Assembly (NCBI RefSeq): GCF_007747995.1
Contig: NZ_CP036276.1
Coordinates: 4,951,001 to 5,015,000 of the forward strand
DNA length: 64,000 bases
Direction of reading: 5' to 3'
From: Symmachiella dynata
Lineage (GTDB): Bacteria; Planctomycetota; Planctomycetia; Planctomycetales; Planctomycetaceae
Position numbers and translations under genes: made by a program
Shown here: positions 33,443 to 42,502 of the stretch, in pieces
How positions within the stretch are numbered: position 1 is the stretch's first letter
How the letters are laid out: the number at the start of each line of letters is the position of its first letter
The notes under the pieces: model-generated
What the model was told of the DNA's origin: nothing
The model's input: the letters and a program-made list of their open reading frames with translations, nothing else
Database searches by the model: none

Positions 33443-35740
33443 TTGCGATTTCCGCCATTTCTAACGTCTCTGACCGCTGCCACCGTTTTTTGTTGCCTGT
33501 TGCTAGGCAGTGCGAGCACGCGCGTCGTTGGTGCTGAAGAACCATCGCCAGCGACGATCGATGATCTCGCTGTCGGTTTTGACGGTTATTACAAAGTTGG
33601 TGAGTGGAGTCCGCTGTTTGTCACGGTGAGTGCGGCGACGGATTGCTCCGCGCGATTAGTCGTCAGCGTGCCTGACATCGATGCCGATATGTCGGTGCTC
33701 ACGAGCGAAACCGTTGAGCTGGCCGCCGGCAAACCGTTCCGCTTTGAAAGCCGCTTTAAAACAGGGCGTGCCAACGGGGAATTGAGGATCCGCGTCGAAA
33801 CCGATGCAGGGCCAATTGCCTCGAAATTGCTGAGGGTCTCCGACGAATCCCCCCAATTTCGCGAAGGGTTGCTCCCCGCACAACAATTGTGGGTCGCCAT
33901 CGGCGATCCGGCCGGACTGGAGACGCCGTCGGTCGAGGGTGCTGTTGAAAGTGAAATCACAGTAGAAGTCGGCAAACCGGTGATTGCACACATCTCGGTT
34001 GAGAACTTGCCCTCGATTTGGCAGTCGTACACCGCGATCGACGCACTGATTGTGGCGGCCGCGGCAACAACGCCTGAACAGAAGCCGTTTCCGGCAGAGA
34101 TCACCGAACCCCAAAGTGCAGCCGTGGCGCTGTGGGTTCGCTGCGGGGGATATCTGATATTTTCACTGGGCCGCGATGTTGAAGCGTATGACAAAAGTCC
34201 GCTCGCCAAATGGATGCCGGTCAAAGTGATCGGCCAAGCCGAAACGCGTCAGCTGGGCGACGTCGAATCGATTGCCGGGCAACGCGACCCGCTGCCACGC
34301 TTTCGCGGCGTCAAAACAGCGGTCATCAGCGAAAACGAGGCAGACTTTGACGGCGTGGTTGTCAAACGCGGACGAACCGGACCGACGTTGCTTCGCATGC
34401 CGTATGGGCTGGGACGGATCGTCTTCTTCACAATCGATGTCAACCTGCCGCCGATCAAAGGTTGGAAAGCGGCAACCGCGTTGCTGGAAAACCTTGTGAA
34501 CGGGGAGACCCGCTCCGACCTTCAGTCACAGCAAACAGCGTCCGGCCAACTCTCCAAACGGGGAATCACTGATCTTTCGTCGCAGTTCCTCGCCACCCTT
34601 CAAGACTGGGATAATGTCCCGCGGATATCGGTTTGGACCGTGCTGGGGTTGATTGCGCTCTATGGGTTGCTGATCGGTCCGCTTGATTATTGGATTGTGC
34701 AAAAAGTATTCAAGAAACCCGAATTGACTTGGGTCACGTTTCCGTTGTTTGTGGCGCTCGCCGGTGGTTTGGCCATCTGGATGAGCACCGCCTCACACAG
34801 CAAAACAGTCCAGGTCAAACAAACCAGCTTCATCGATCTTGATACCTCCACAGAACAATTGCTGGTGCGAAGTTGGTTTGGTGTGTACAGCCCTGAGAAC
34901 AAGCTCTACACAATCGAGGCACAGCCCGAACCGTTTGCCGATGACAAGACGGCGCCGCGTGAGATTGAGCTATCGTGGTTGGCCTTGGCTGAGGACGCAG
35001 TGGGGGGGCTGAACCGCCAAGGTGGAATTCATCTGACCGACCGCACGTATGATTACGGCACCGATGAGGTGACGATGAAAAACGTGCCAATCGGACATTG
35101 GTCCGCCAAAAGCTTCCTCGCTCAATGGGATACGACACGCTCGGGATTGGTGGACAATCAATTAGAGAGTTCCGGAATGGGGCGTATGCGTGGTCGGATT
35201 TCACATTCGTTTCCGGTGCCGTTGCGGGATTGTGTCCTGGCTTATGGGGGACAGGCTTATCTGATTGATCAATTGGCGCCCTACCAACAATGGCGACCGA
35301 ATGCCCCGCAGTCGCGGGAACTCCGCTCGTTTCTGACTGGTCTCGTCGCCAAGCAAAAGACCATGGATGACAACAAAGCGTCGTTCGATGAATTTTTTGA
35401 AGAGCGGACGACTTACAATCCTGATGATCGCGATCTGGAAAACGTCTCGCGGATGCTGACGTTCTATGAGACTGCCGGCGGCGCCGCCTATACCGGTTTG
35501 GCGCACGATGTTTCGCCCGAATTGGATTATTCCAAGCATCTACGGCTCGGGCGTGCGGTCTTGCTGGCTCGCATCGATCTCTCACCAACGACGATCCACG
35601 TCGACGGTGTCACTCCGGAGAACACGCAACAGGAGACGTTTGTCCGCATCCTACTTCCAGTCAGAAAGACAGATGTTTCTGGAGGACGCCGTACGTTGCC
35701 CACAACCGATGTCGCTCCTCCTCCCAGGCCAAAGCGTTAG
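33443..35740 (+). CDS. membrane-anchored protein linked to ABC ATPase, unknown function
   Basis: A 765-residue protein beginning with TTG at 33443; signal peptide about 1-31 (LLLGSASTRVVGA). A long beta-rich extracytoplasmic part (about 35-395) is followed by two transmembrane helices (about 398-418 and 432-452, GLIALYGLLIGPLDYW and LFVALAGGLAIWM) and another extracytoplasmic region to the end. The part around GGYLIFSLG resembles a glutamine-amidotransferase-like fold seen in similar planctomycete membrane proteins. The ABC ATPase gene begins 67 bases downstream, so the two probably cooperate in an ABC-2-type export or gliding-like complex, though the permease itself is not visible here. No named family recognised. 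Confidence 0.75.
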   Translation: MRFPPFLTSLTAATVFCCLLLGSASTRVVGAEEPSPATIDDLAVGFDGYYKVGEWSPLFVTVSAATDCSARLVVSVPDIDADMSVLTSETVELAAGKPFRFESRFKTGRANGELRIRVETDAGPIASKLLRVSDESPQFREGLLPAQQLWVAIGDPAGLETPSVEGAVESEITVEVGKPVIAHISVENLPSIWQSYTAIDALIVAAAATTPEQKPFPAEITEPQSAAVALWVRCGGYLIFSLGRDVEAYDKSPLAKWMPVKVIGQAETRQLGDVESIAGQRDPLPRFRGVKTAVISENEADFDGVVVKRGRTGPTLLRMPYGLGRIVFFTIDVNLPPIKGWKAATALLENLVNGETRSDLQSQQTASGQLSKRGITDLSSQFLATLQDWDNVPRISVWTVLGLIALYGLLIGPLDYWIVQKVFKKPELTWVTFPLFVALAGGLAIWMSTASHSKTVQVKQTSFIDLDTSTEQLLVRSWFGVYSPENKLYTIEAQPEPFADDKTAPREIELSWLALAEDAVGGLNRQGGIHLTDRTYDYGTDEVTMKNVPIGHWSAKSFLAQWDTTRSGLVDNQLESSGMGRMRGRISHSFPVPLRDCVLAYGGQAYLIDQLAPYQQWRPNAPQSRELRSFLTGLVAKQKTMDDNKASFDEFFEERTTYNPDDRDLENVSRMLTFYETAGGAAYTGLAHDVSPELDYSKHLRLGRAVLLARIDLSPTTIHVDGVTPENTQQETFVRILLPVRKTDVSGGRRTLPTTDVAPPPRPKR

Positions 35741-35807
35741 CGATTGATTTGAGTTTCAACAAGCGGGGCCATTGCCGCTGACACCAAATGACTGCGAGAA
35801 GATTCAC

Positions 35808-36734
35808 GTGATCAAGACCGTCAACCTCACGAAAAAATATGGCGACCTGATCGCCGTCAATCATCTCAACCTGGAACTCGACCAGGGGGACGTCTTTGGG
35901 TTCATCGGCCCCAACGGCTCGGGCAAGACGACCACCATGCGGATGATCGCCACGTTGCTCAACCCCGATTACGGCGAAGCCTACGTCTGTGGAAAATCGA
36001 TCTATACCGACCCGGAGGAAATCCGCCGGCTGGTCGGTTTCATGCCGGACTTTTTCGGCGTCTACGACGATATGAAGGTCATCGAGTACCTGGAGTTTTT
36101 TGCCGCAGCTTACCGAATTAACGGACCGGGCCGACGGAAGATTTGCGAAGAAAAACTCGAACTGGTCGACATGACCTACAAACGCGATGCGATGGTCAAC
36201 CAGCTTTCCCGCGGACAAACCCAACGCATCGGACTGGCCCGCGTCTTGCTGCACGAACCGGAAGTGTTGTTGCTCGACGAACCGGCCAGTGGTTTGGATC
36301 CCCGCGTGCGGATCGAAATCCGCAACCTGCTCAAACGCTTGGGAGAATTGAACAAGACGATCATCGTCTCCAGCCACATTCTGCCCGAATTGGCCGACGT
36401 CTGTAACAAAGTCGGCATCATCGAAAAAGGAGAACTGCTCGTCAACGGGTCGGTCACCGACTTGATGAAGCAGGTCCGGTCGGCCATCTTGTTGAACATC
36501 TGCGTCGCCAAGGACACAGAAAAAGCCGCCTCGCTGATGGAACAACACAGCGAAGTGGACGAAGTCAATATGCGCGGCGACGTCATCGTGGTCCGCTTGC
36601 AGCCCGAGGTCCGGGACTACAGTTTTCTGCCGTCGCTTTTGATCGAAGCGGGTTATAAACTGACGCTGTTCCGCGAAGAGGAACTGAACCTGGAAACCGC
36701 GTTTATGGAACTGACCCGCGGTCTAGTCCAGTAG
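35808..36734 (+). CDS. ABC-2 type transporter ATP-binding protein
   Basis: A cytoplasmic ATPase of about 308 residues. The frame opens with a TTG at 35772, but GTG 35808 directly precedes the conserved start (IKTVNLTKKYGDL) and is preferred. Walker A is GPNGSGKTTT, the signature is LSRGQTQRIGLAR, Walker B is VLLLDEPASGLD, and SSHILPELADVC holds the switch His. The type is that of DrrA/NatA-like ABC-2 exporters. The C-terminal 90 residues contain the extension typical of this group. The membrane protein gene lies directly upstream; no ABC-2 permease follows. Confidence 0.9.
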   Translation: MIKTVNLTKKYGDLIAVNHLNLELDQGDVFGFIGPNGSGKTTTMRMIATLLNPDYGEAYVCGKSIYTDPEEIRRLVGFMPDFFGVYDDMKVIEYLEFFAAAYRINGPGRRKICEEKLELVDMTYKRDAMVNQLSRGQTQRIGLARVLLHEPEVLLLDEPASGLDPRVRIEIRNLLKRLGELNKTIIVSSHILPELADVCNKVGIIEKGELLVNGSVTDLMKQVRSAILLNICVAKDTEKAASLMEQHSEVDEVNMRGDVIVVRLQPEVRDYSFLPSLLIEAGYKLTLFREEELNLETAFMELTRGLVQ

Positions 36735-36768
36735 CCCGATTTTGTGCTGCGGAGTTTTACTGGTTCTA

Positions 36769-36899
36769 AAACTCTGTTTGGGAACCCAGCATCGCAAAGC
36801 TCCACTTCGCACCGAAAACGGATTTCCGTGGTCTCGTCGATAACCACGGGGATCACGGCCGAAGCAGAGCTTCGGGAAATTGGTTCCCAAACAGAGTTT
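36769..36899. repeat. inverted repeat, TTCCCAAAC...GTTTGGGAAC-type element
   Basis: aaactctgtttgggaacc (36769-36786) is the exact reverse complement of ggttcccaaacagagttt (36882-36899), about 95 bases apart, and the right arm continues gggaacgag, forming its own small hairpin. The interior holds further complementary pieces (cgaagcagagcttcgg; ccgtggt/accacgg). It sits between the ABC ATPase and galT and overlaps the upstream extension of the galT frame. This text resembles dispersed repeats known from several phyla; no transposase. Confidence 0.8.
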
Positions 36900-36965
36900 G
36901 GGAACGAGTCGTCGGCAGTCTTCACGAATTGTTGTTGCCCTATCACTCTCCCTGCTGTTCGCTGT

Positions 36966-37964
36966 ATGTCAGAAATCCGTAAAGATCCAATTGTCGACCG
37001 CTGGGTGATCGTGGCGACGGAGCGGGCGGCTAAGCCTGTTGAGTTGGTCCAACAGGCGCGGACAGAAGCCCTGCAGACTTGTCCGTTTTGCGAAGGGCAT
37101 GAAGACGAAACCACGCCAGAGATTCTGGCCTATCGCCAAACGCCCGCAGCCACCGATGGTGGCGGTTGGTACGTGCGGGTGATCCCCAACAAATACCCGG
37201 CTGTCACCGCTCAAGGAAACTCTGAAACGGCGGGTAGCGGGTTTTATCAGCAAGTGCGCGGCGTCGGTTCGCACGAGGTGGTCATTGAATGTCCACAGCA
37301 CGACACCAACCTGGCTGAACTCTCGACGAAGCAAGTCGGCGATGTGCTGACCGTTTATCGCGACCGCTTACGCGGCCTGGCCAGCGACGAGCGGCTTGCC
37401 TATGCGCTGGTGTTTAAGAATTACGGCGCACTGGCCGGGGCCTCGATGGAGCACTGCCATTCGCAAATCCTGGCAACCCCCAACGTGCCGCTGCTCGTGG
37501 CGGAAGAATTGGCCGGCAGTCTCCAACACCACAGCCACAGCGGCGTCTGCCCTTATTGCGCGCTGCTGGCTGAAGAACTTGAAGTCGGCAGTCGTGTCGT
37601 CTTGGAAACCGCACAGTTTGTGGTGATCTGCCCGTTTGCGTCACGGTTTCCGTTTGAGATGTGGATTCTGCCACGCACGCACGCCAGCCACTTCGAGGAG
37701 CAGAACGAAACCGAGTTGACGGAGCTGGCGGCGAGTTTGAAGTCTGCGCTGCGCCGGTTGGGCGCTGTGTTGAACGATCCGGCCTATAACTATTACCTGC
37801 ACACCGCCCCACTCCGCACGGCAGCCATGCCACACTTTCACTGGCATCTGGAAGTCTTCCCGCGTCTGGCGCAGTTGGCGGGATTCGAACATGGCAGCGG
37901 CATGTTCATCAATCCGATCCGCCCCGAACATGCGGCTGAGTTGTTGCGAGCAGCACTGGATTAA
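36966..37964 (+). CDS. galT: galactose-1-phosphate uridylyltransferase family protein
   Basis: A 332-residue HIT-superfamily nucleotidyltransferase starting at ATG 36966 (MSEIRKDPIVDRWV); the longer open frame runs into the palindromic element and is not coding. Zinc is probably bound by CPFC (Cys39, Cys42) and the active site is EHCHSQ, with His165 at the nucleophile position of HPHGQ in E. coli GalT. A second histidine cluster (PHFHWHLEVFPR, about 289-300) and CPYC near 195 are also present. Enzymes of this length also include ADP-glucose phosphorylases, and since a GH57 glucanotransferase follows, an alpha-glucan role is possible. GalT family is certain, exact substrate is not. Confidence 0.88.
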   Translation: MSEIRKDPIVDRWVIVATERAAKPVELVQQARTEALQTCPFCEGHEDETTPEILAYRQTPAATDGGGWYVRVIPNKYPAVTAQGNSETAGSGFYQQVRGVGSHEVVIECPQHDTNLAELSTKQVGDVLTVYRDRLRGLASDERLAYALVFKNYGALAGASMEHCHSQILATPNVPLLVAEELAGSLQHHSHSGVCPYCALLAEELEVGSRVVLETAQFVVICPFASRFPFEMWILPRTHASHFEEQNETELTELAASLKSALRRLGAVLNDPAYNYYLHTAPLRTAAMPHFHWHLEVFPRLAQLAGFEHGSGMFINPIRPEHAAELLRAALD

Positions 37965-38391
37965 GCAAATCACCATTTCGGCCGATCCGGCTGGCAATTT
38001 AGGCAGCAACGGCAACTACGACGATATTTTTCGTTTCGTCACAGTTCTCCGGGACACCAGCATCATAATTTTGTGAATTCGCCTCTTCATCCATAGATCA
38101 CCTAAAGCTTCGGTGTTGACGGGTGTCTCAAAATGGCAAGAATTCGGGTATCTGTCGATTCTGCCCGCGCGCGTCGTTTGATTCGTTGATCTTTGTGCGG
38201 AATATAGCGATGTCGCTTGTCGACAGGGTTCGGAACGCCGAGAATACTGCCCAGGTGCATAGTGCGAATTGTTCGTGAATCGACGGTTGGGCGTTCCCAA
38301 CTCAAAATCGTACTTGTGCTGATGTCACCCGCGATAGTTTCGCGGAAGTCACTGTTTTCATTTGACGTTGCGTGAAATCGGAAATTCACTC
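37965..38391. other. intergenic region between galT and the GH57 gene
   Basis: About 425 bases. Two minus-strand open frames of about 94 residues (38016-38300 and 38102-38389) overlap each other in different frames and have no family features; I regard them as chance. A promoter for the GH57 gene is expected here but no clear hexamer pair stands out. Confidence 0.5.
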
Positions 38392-40572
38392 ATGAGTGGT
38401 CCACTTCGGCTCGTACTCGCCCTGCACAATCACCAGCCGATCGGCAATTTCGACGGTGTCTTCGAGGCGGCATTCAACGATAGTTATGCTCCCTTTCTTG
38501 AGGTCCTCCGCGACTATCCGGATCTGCCGATTGCGCTGCACACCTCCGGCAGTCTGCTGGAATGGTTGGTCGAAGCGCATCCTGAATACATCGACAACGT
38601 GCGGATGTTGGTCGAACGGGGACAAGTCGAGATCCTCGGCGGACCGTTTTACGAACCAATTCTCGCCTGCATCCCCCGCCGCGACCGCATCGGACAGATT
38701 CGCGCTTACACGCAATATCTGGAAAACCTGTTTGGACAAACGGTCCGCGGCATGTGGGTCCCCGAACGGGTCTGGGAACAATCCTTCACCGGCGACATTA
38801 CCGAAGCGGGAATGGAATACACCCTGCTGGACGATTACCACTTCCGCGGCGCCGGCTTAGAAGCGGACCAGCTGCACAACTTTTATCTCAGTGAAGATGA
38901 AGGTCGGCTGCTGAAGATTTTCCCCGGCAGCGAACGTTTGCGATACACAATTCCCTTCAGTGAACCCCACGAGACAATTGACTACCTGCGTCAAGTCGCC
39001 GAGCGGCATCCGGGGAGTGCGATTGTCTTCGGCGACGATGGCGAAAAATTCGGCACCTGGCCCGGTACAAAAGACCATGTTTACGAAAATGGTTGGCTGC
39101 GACGGTTCTTCGATGCGTTGCGGGAAAATGCCGAATGGCTGAAAGTCTCGACGTTGGCCGAAGTGGTCGACGAAGTGCCGCCTGCGGGAAGCATCTATTT
39201 GCCCGATGCCAGTTATCGCGAAATGACCGAATGGGCGCTGCCCACAGAACGACAAATTGTGTTGTCGCGCATGACGCACGCCAAGGAATCGGATCCGGAT
39301 TGGCCGCAACTGAAGCAGTTTCTCCGCGGCGGCTTTTGGCGCAACTTCCGTGTGAAGTATCCCGAGAGCAACGAGATGTACGCGCGGATGCTGTTAGTCA
39401 GTAACCGCCTGGACGAGTTGGCAGCCAGCCCCCAAGGAGAAGAGCGCCGCGATCTGCTGGCGCAGGCCCGCACATTTCTGTATCGCGCACAGTGCAATTG
39501 CAGCTATTGGCATGGGGCCTTTGGTGGATTGTATTTGCCGCACCTGCGCAACGCCGTCTATACCAACCTGATCGCCGCTGACAACGTGCTGGACAAAGTC
39601 GCCGGACGGACCGGTGCCTGGGTGACGATCGACGCCGATGACTACGATCTGAATGCCCGCAAGGAAATCCGCATCGCCGGGGATAAGCTCATTGGCTTTG
39701 TCGCACCGAACGATGGCGGTCACCTGTACGAACTGGACATCCGCAGCATCCGCCACAATCTGTTGGCCACGCTCGATCGCCGTCCCGAACCGTACCACGA
39801 CAAAGTCCGCGCCGCCGGGGACCAACAGCATCAGCAGTCCGAAGTCGCCAGCATTCACGACATGGTCGCGTTCAAACAACCCGATCTGGACAAGAAAATC
39901 CAATACGATACGTGGACGCACAAAAGTCTGGTGGACCACTTCTTCCAACCCGGTCTGACCTGGGAACAGGCGCAAAACGGCGTTGGGGAAATGGGCGACT
40001 TCGTCTCCGGTGTCTATGAAACGATGTTGCGGCGTTCCCCCGAGCAAGTCCAAGCCCGCATGTGGCGTTTGGGACGCATGGGACAGTACGAGGTCAAAAT
40101 CACCAAAACGATTTCGCTCGACGTGCACGACGCCGGACAGTTGGACGTGCTTTACGAACTCGAAAACTTGCCGGCTGATCTCCCGATTCATTTCGGCGTC
40201 GAATTCAATTTCGCCGGCATGGCGGGCGGTGCTCCGGATCGTTTCTATTACGATGCAGACGGTGCGCAATTGGGGCAACTCGATTCGGTCCAGGACCTCC
40301 ACGATTGCGGCCGCATCGGCTTGGTCGACGAATGGCTGGGTATGGATGTCACGCTAGAGACCTCACAACCGAGCTCCCTGTGGGCCTTCCCGATCCAAAC
40401 CATCAGCCAATCCGAATCCGGATTCGAAATGGTCCACCAAAGCTCAGCAGTCATTCCCCGCTGGGAAATCCTCAATCCCCCCGGTGGTTGCTGGAGCGTG
40501 AAGTTATCGATGAACGTCGACACCTCAGCAGCGCAAGCACGGATGTTGAAAGAAGCAGCACTGACCTCGTAG
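38392..40572 (+). CDS. GH57 4-alpha-glucanotransferase / alpha-amylase
   Basis: A 726-residue GH57 enzyme starting at ATG 38392 (MSGPLRLVLALHNHQPIGNF). The five GH57 motifs are visible: HNHQP, GGPFYEPI, WVPERVW with nucleophile Glu125, GDDGEKFG with acid Asp215 or Asp216, and a later conserved region. These positions agree with Glu123 and Asp214 of the Thermococcus litoralis glucanotransferase. The central and C-terminal parts correspond to DUF1925 and DUF1926, the usual architecture of these transferases. No signal peptide, so it acts on cytoplasmic glucan such as glycogen or maltodextrin. galT is upstream on the same strand. Confidence 0.93.
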   Translation: MSGPLRLVLALHNHQPIGNFDGVFEAAFNDSYAPFLEVLRDYPDLPIALHTSGSLLEWLVEAHPEYIDNVRMLVERGQVEILGGPFYEPILACIPRRDRIGQIRAYTQYLENLFGQTVRGMWVPERVWEQSFTGDITEAGMEYTLLDDYHFRGAGLEADQLHNFYLSEDEGRLLKIFPGSERLRYTIPFSEPHETIDYLRQVAERHPGSAIVFGDDGEKFGTWPGTKDHVYENGWLRRFFDALRENAEWLKVSTLAEVVDEVPPAGSIYLPDASYREMTEWALPTERQIVLSRMTHAKESDPDWPQLKQFLRGGFWRNFRVKYPESNEMYARMLLVSNRLDELAASPQGEERRDLLAQARTFLYRAQCNCSYWHGAFGGLYLPHLRNAVYTNLIAADNVLDKVAGRTGAWVTIDADDYDLNARKEIRIAGDKLIGFVAPNDGGHLYELDIRSIRHNLLATLDRRPEPYHDKVRAAGDQQHQQSEVASIHDMVAFKQPDLDKKIQYDTWTHKSLVDHFFQPGLTWEQAQNGVGEMGDFVSGVYETMLRRSPEQVQARMWRLGRMGQYEVKITKTISLDVHDAGQLDVLYELENLPADLPIHFGVEFNFAGMAGGAPDRFYYDADGAQLGQLDSVQDLHDCGRIGLVDEWLGMDVTLETSQPSSLWAFPIQTISQSESGFEMVHQSSAVIPRWEILNPPGGCWSVKLSMNVDTSAAQARMLKEAALTS

Positions 40573-40578
40573 TCGTAG

Positions 40579-40612
40579 GTCAGGCAGCCACCTGACGCGG
40601 GTTACGTTTGAT
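40579..40612. repeat. palindromic direct repeat, copy 1
   Basis: gtcaggcagccacctgacgc continuing with gggttacgtttgat. The first part folds into a six-base-pair hairpin (GTCAGG/CCTGAC). Copy 2 is at 41204-41237 in the same orientation; the two differ at 5 of 34 positions. It starts 7 bases after the GH57 stop. Confidence 0.8.
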
Positions 40613-40657
40613 TTCTGAATATCCAGGATTCAATCAGAGAACGGAGCCTTAAAAAAC

Positions 40658-41194
40658 ATGTTGCGGAGTGAAGCGCGGATTCCGGTCTTCAACGTGTCAC
40701 TGATGGTGGGGATTCTGCCCATTTCCATCGCCTTCCCTTACTGTCTTCCGGTCGACATTCGCGGATCGTGGGGATTGGCGTTTAGCGTCATGTTGCCCAC
40801 AATGCTACTATTTTGTCTGACGTTGCGTGAATCGCATCGTCTGCAATCCGCTGTCGCTCATGGGGCGAGCGATGTGGAGGAGACCCGCGACGTCAAGTAT
40901 TTCTATTTCTGGACGCTGCTCGCTTGGTTGCCGATTCCCATCTTCTCGCTGTTGATGATCATCACGGTAGCAACGGGTACCTATGACCCCGTCCGGGACG
41001 ATAGTTTCCAACCAGAACGGATGCTGGGTTGGTGGATAGCAAACCTCGCCCAGATCGCGATCGCCGCGACGACCTGTCTCTTACTGCTCAATCAATTTTT
41101 GCGTGGTTCGCGCAACTTGAGCCAGCGAGTGCCGATTTACAATGTGATTTCCTGGGCCTTGCAGTTTCCTGCAATGTTGTTGTTCGCAATCTAG
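40658..41194 (+). CDS. four-helix membrane protein, unknown
   Basis: A 178-residue membrane protein with four hydrophobic segments (about 15-31, 38-54, 87-106 and 127-144, plus a partly hydrophobic C-terminus). No cysteine motif, catalytic motif or named domain. It is flanked on both sides by copies of the same 34-base repeat, and a second small membrane protein follows. An AG-rich stretch upstream (gagaacggagccttaaaaaac) offers a Shine-Dalgarno. I do not recognise the family; the gene is probably real. Confidence 0.6.
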   Translation: MLRSEARIPVFNVSLMVGILPISIAFPYCLPVDIRGSWGLAFSVMLPTMLLFCLTLRESHRLQSAVAHGASDVEETRDVKYFYFWTLLAWLPIPIFSLLMIITVATGTYDPVRDDSFQPERMLGWWIANLAQIAIAATTCLLLLNQFLRGSRNLSQRVPIYNVISWALQFPAMLLFAI

Positions 41195-41203
41195 TCGGTG
41201 TCG

Positions 41204-41237
41204 GTCAGGCAACCGGTTGACACGGGTTACGTTTGAT
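41204..41237. repeat. palindromic direct repeat, copy 2
   Basis: gtcaggcaaccggttgacac continuing with gggttacgtttgat, the second copy of the repeat at 40579-40612. The stem here is shorter at the outside but contains the palindrome CAACCGGTTG. It begins 9 bases after the stop of the preceding gene and overlaps the untranslated 5' part of the next open frame. Confidence 0.8.
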
Positions 41238-41321
41238 CGTCCAATAAATGAGGCGATTGAGCGATCCGACACGACGAATTACGTCGTCAGCCAACGCCTG
41301 ATTTCACATGGAACAACCGCC

Positions 41322-41804
41322 ATGTCGCCGCGAATCCATTGTCGCCTGATCGTTTATGGCCCACTGTTGATCGGCATGTTCGGGATTCCGCTGTGTATGG
41401 TTTCGTCCGAATCCGTGTGGTGCCTGATCGTGTTGGGCGGGATCGCCGCGGTCTATGTGCTATTCTTTCGCAGATTCGTGCCCGCCAGGTGCCCTCTTTG
41501 CGGTAGTCAGGCTTGGTGCCGCTTTGCTGTCAAAATCAAACTGCGAGGCGCAGCCCAGCCGTCATTTTTCCGCTACGACTGTACTGGTTGCGACTACTGC
41601 GGTTACCCAAGATGGATCAAGAGTTTTGCCGGCGGCATGGTGGGGGTGATCATGGGACTTTTTTTCTCGATCATGATACTCTTTTCGATTCCAATCGAAA
41701 GTGAAATCGAACTCACTATGTTTGGCTTCGTAATGATTACCCTCGGACCGATGTTGCTGGGATTGATTCTTGGTGGCAATGTTGGCGTGACGAATGACAA
41801 TTGA
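41322..41804 (+). CDS. zinc-ribbon membrane protein, unknown
   Basis: A 160-residue protein starting at ATG 41322 (MSPRIHCRLIVYGPLL); the longer open frame runs into the repeat at 41204-41237 and lacks similarity. Two N-terminal transmembrane helices (about 9-24 and 29-47) precede a zinc ribbon with CPLCG and, about 25 residues later, CTGCDYCGY; two more helices (about 98-120 and 128-149) follow. The ribbon would face the cytoplasm if the first helix pair is a hairpin. No family recognised. It is followed closely by the convergent bioD gene. Confidence 0.6.
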   Translation: MSPRIHCRLIVYGPLLIGMFGIPLCMVSSESVWCLIVLGGIAAVYVLFFRRFVPARCPLCGSQAWCRFAVKIKLRGAAQPSFFRYDCTGCDYCGYPRWIKSFAGGMVGVIMGLFFSIMILFSIPIESEIELTMFGFVMITLGPMLLGLILGGNVGVTNDN

Positions 41805-41806
41805 AA

Positions 41807-42502
41807 TCACTCAATAGCAGCCAGAGTGATCCAATCAATCTCCCCCAACCGCGCGACATCTTCCGCATTGTTGTGCCGCAATATCGCCAGCACCGGGACT
41901 TTTGTGAACCGGGCTAAATCGGCGGCGTTGGTTTCAATCGAACAGTCGTCGACTGTCGGCACTGCCTCGTTGAGTACGATACCGGCGACGGTCAAACCAC
42001 GTTGCGCCGCTGCTTCGAGCGTGAGTAGCGTGTGGTTGATCGTCCCCAATCCGAGTCGTGCTACGACGATCAGTGGGTATCCCAAGTCTTGGGAGATATC
42101 GGCGACCGTCTCTTGTTCAGCGATGGGCGACAACAGCCCCCCTGCCCCTTCGATCAGCAGAAAATCGCACTGCGTCCTCCACCAGTCCACTCCGCTGCGA
42201 AGCAATGGAGCGTCGACCGTCCGATTTTCCGCTCTGGCGGCCGACGGGGGTGCTAAGGGGGCGTTGAATCGCTGCGGGCAAATCCGCTCGCGAGGAAACT
42301 GTTTACCCGTAGCGGCATGCAGCTCTTCAATGTCAGCCCAAACAGACTGCCCCGCCGCATTCTGCCCTGCTCCACTGACAGCCGGTTTGTACGCGCCCAC
42401 CACATGGCCACCCGCGACCAACCGGCGGGCGATGTGGCACGTCACATAGGTCTTCCCGATGTCGGTGTCGGTACCGGTGATGAACAGGCCTGGAGGGGGC
42501 AT
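41807..42502 (-). CDS. bioD: dethiobiotin synthetase
   Basis: ATP-dependent dethiobiotin synthetase, the penultimate biotin step, forming the ureido ring from 7,8-diaminopelargonate and CO2. The 231-residue protein begins with the P-loop GTDTDIGKT (residues 10-18) and has IEGAGGLLSPI and VVARLGLGTINHTLLT, all BioD-specific. It stands alone; bioA, bioB and bioF are not in this window. It converges with the zinc-ribbon gene, two bases apart. Upstream is an inverted repeat element. Assignment is secure. Confidence 0.94.
   Translation of the reverse strand: MPPPGLFITGTDTDIGKTYVTCHIARRLVAGGHVVGAYKPAVSGAGQNAAGQSVWADIEELHAATGKQFPRERICPQRFNAPLAPPSAARAENRTVDAPLLRSGVDWWRTQCDFLLIEGAGGLLSPIAEQETVADISQDLGYPLIVVARLGLGTINHTLLTLEAAAQRGLTVAGIVLNEAVPTVDDCSIETNAADLARFTKVPVLAILRHNNAEDVARLGEIDWITLAAIE

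Noticed and set aside
35661-36548. 295-residue open frame antisense to the ABC ATPase
   Set aside because: Shadow of the ATPase; no motif.
38016-38389. Two overlapping minus-strand frames between galT and GH57
   Set aside because: Different frames, no Shine-Dalgarno, no domain; probably chance.
39394-40302. 302-residue open frame antisense to the GH57 gene
   Set aside because: Overlaps a certain gene completely and has no recognisable features.
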